From NCBI GenBank assembly GCA_036478815.1, contig JAZGEP010000027.1, positions 1-5,105 of the forward strand: a DNA stretch of 5,105 nt. Reading direction: 5' to 3'. Below the pieces are notes generated by a model. It saw only the letters and a program-made list of their open reading frames with translations, ran no database searches and was not told the origin of the DNA. This stretch comes from DRLZ01 sp036478815 (GTDB lineage Bacteria > Pseudomonadota > Gammaproteobacteria > Methylococcales > DRLZ01). Below are positions 4,624 through 5,105 of this stretch, piece by piece; the stretch's first letter is position 1; every line of letters starts with the position of its first letter. The position numbers and the translations under genes are program-made.

Positions 4624-5105
4624 TTACACGTTTCTTTCGCGCCGAACACTCGAATCAAGCAACAAATCGGATATCTCAGTGCAACGCTGCATTAATTGAA
4701 GTTTGAGTTGTGCAACTGAAGCAGCACTTGCCTGCAATGTGCAAACCGGGTCTCCATCATTAAACTCGTTATGTATTACAGGCCGATCACTCACCCATAA
4801 CGGCCAATTCAGCTTTTTGCTTATTCGCAAATCAGTTGACGCATAGACAACCCAACTACCCCTAAACTGGCTCTGCGGTAGAGGATCATTCCATTTGTCA
4901 CGATTAAAACATTTGATATGTTCTGCAAGCAGCCCATGCGTATAATCCAAATCATACAGGGCAACACTGGCGCTGGGCCTGGGATTAATCTCCAGCACAA
5001 CAATGTTACCATCCACATTCAGGCAATCCATGTTGTTCAAGCCTTGCAAACCAGTTTCTGCAACAATGCTGGAAACCCATGTTTCAATTAGTTCCTGAAG
5101 TTTGT
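4624..5105 (-). CDS. orfY: ATP-grasp protein of the H4MPT island, COG2232-like (5'-truncated)
   Basis: The frame is open from the right edge (first full codon at 5103) to a TAA at 4626-4624, giving 159 C-terminal residues. The TTG at 5049 is an internal codon, not a start. The fragment begins in the late part of an ATP-grasp core: ETGLQGLNNMDCLNVDGN followed by VVLEINPRPSASVALYDLD. This is the Mg-binding E-I-N-P-R motif typical of proteins annotated as carboligases related to biotin carboxylase. A C-terminal region follows, with WVVYASTDLRI, a conserved-looking DGDPVCTLQASAASV and a final helix. It differs clearly from the RimK-like Orf5. An ATP-grasp gene called orfY is found next to mch in several methylotroph islands. 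I use that symbol from context, and the identity of the full protein needs the missing N-terminus. A cofactor-building amide or carboxyl ligation is the likely type of reaction, substrate unknown. Confidence 0.82.
   Translation of the reverse strand, partial: KLQELIETWVSSIVAETGLQGLNNMDCLNVDGNIVVLEINPRPSASVALYDLDYTHGLLAEHIKCFNRDKWNDPLPQSQFRGSWVVYASTDLRISKKLNWPLWVSDRPVIHNEFNDGDPVCTLQASAASVAQLKLQLMQRCTEISDLLLDSSVRRERNV

Noticed and set aside
5049..5049. TTG as the start of the right-hand ATP-grasp gene.
   Set aside because: The frame continues open to the window edge, and the residues before it (VSSIVAETG) continue the ATP-grasp domain, so it is internal.
1..5105. CRISPR arrays, tRNA or rRNA genes, transposase genes and phage genes.
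   Set aside because: No regularly spaced direct repeats, no tRNA/rRNA-like sequence and no transposase or phage protein frame could be found. The repeats present are inverted, not arrayed.

Overview
The window is a chromosomal fragment from a methylotrophic bacterium that uses the tetrahydromethanopterin (H4MPT) route for formaldehyde oxidation. It carries a Fae formaldehyde-activating enzyme and an Mch methenyl-H4MPT cyclohydrolase, with the accessory genes that usually travel with them. The Fae sequence and the moderately AT-rich, repeat-filled intergenic DNA resemble a gammaproteobacterial methanotroph (Methylococcales). A Methylophilaceae-type betaproteobacterium cannot be excluded from sequence reading alone.

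Layout from left to right. Positions 1-344 hold the 3' part of a HisA-like TIM-barrel gene on the + strand. It converges on a block of five genes all on the minus strand. Read in their own direction, from right to left, these are: a 5'-truncated COG2232-like ATP-grasp gene (end at 4624), mch (4223-3255), an RimK-like ATP-grasp gene (orf5, 3028-2105), a CitG/MdcB-like gene (orf7, 2118-1222, overlapping orf5 by 14 nt) and fae (997-488). A hairpin with a U-tract ends fae, between the two convergent ends. The order mch-orf5-orf7-fae is the conserved 'archaeal-like' C1 gene island of methylotrophs.

How the genes work together. Fae condenses formaldehyde with H4MPT to methylene-H4MPT. A dehydrogenase outside the window oxidises this to methenyl-H4MPT, and Mch hydrolyses it to 5-formyl-H4MPT for transfer to methylofuran and release as formate. 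The two ATP-grasp proteins, the CitG-like protein and the HisA-like protein are best read as makers of the cofactors (H4MPT and/or methylofuran), but their exact reactions cannot be deduced here.

The intergenic DNA is the least ordinary part. Two non-coding, nearly symmetric palindromic elements of 159 bp (3087-3245) and 142 bp (4282-4423) bracket mch. Each has 23-nt terminal inverted repeats and a hairpin exactly at its centre, as in MITE-like elements. The 400-bp gap upstream of mch also holds two perfect 9-bp hairpins and a 78-bp element with GGGTGCGTT/AACGCACCC ends. The fae leader contains an 8-bp perfect inverted repeat that overlaps a candidate promoter. I see no complete novel enzymatic system. 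The unexplained items are the orf5/orf7/HisA-like functions and the repeat elements.
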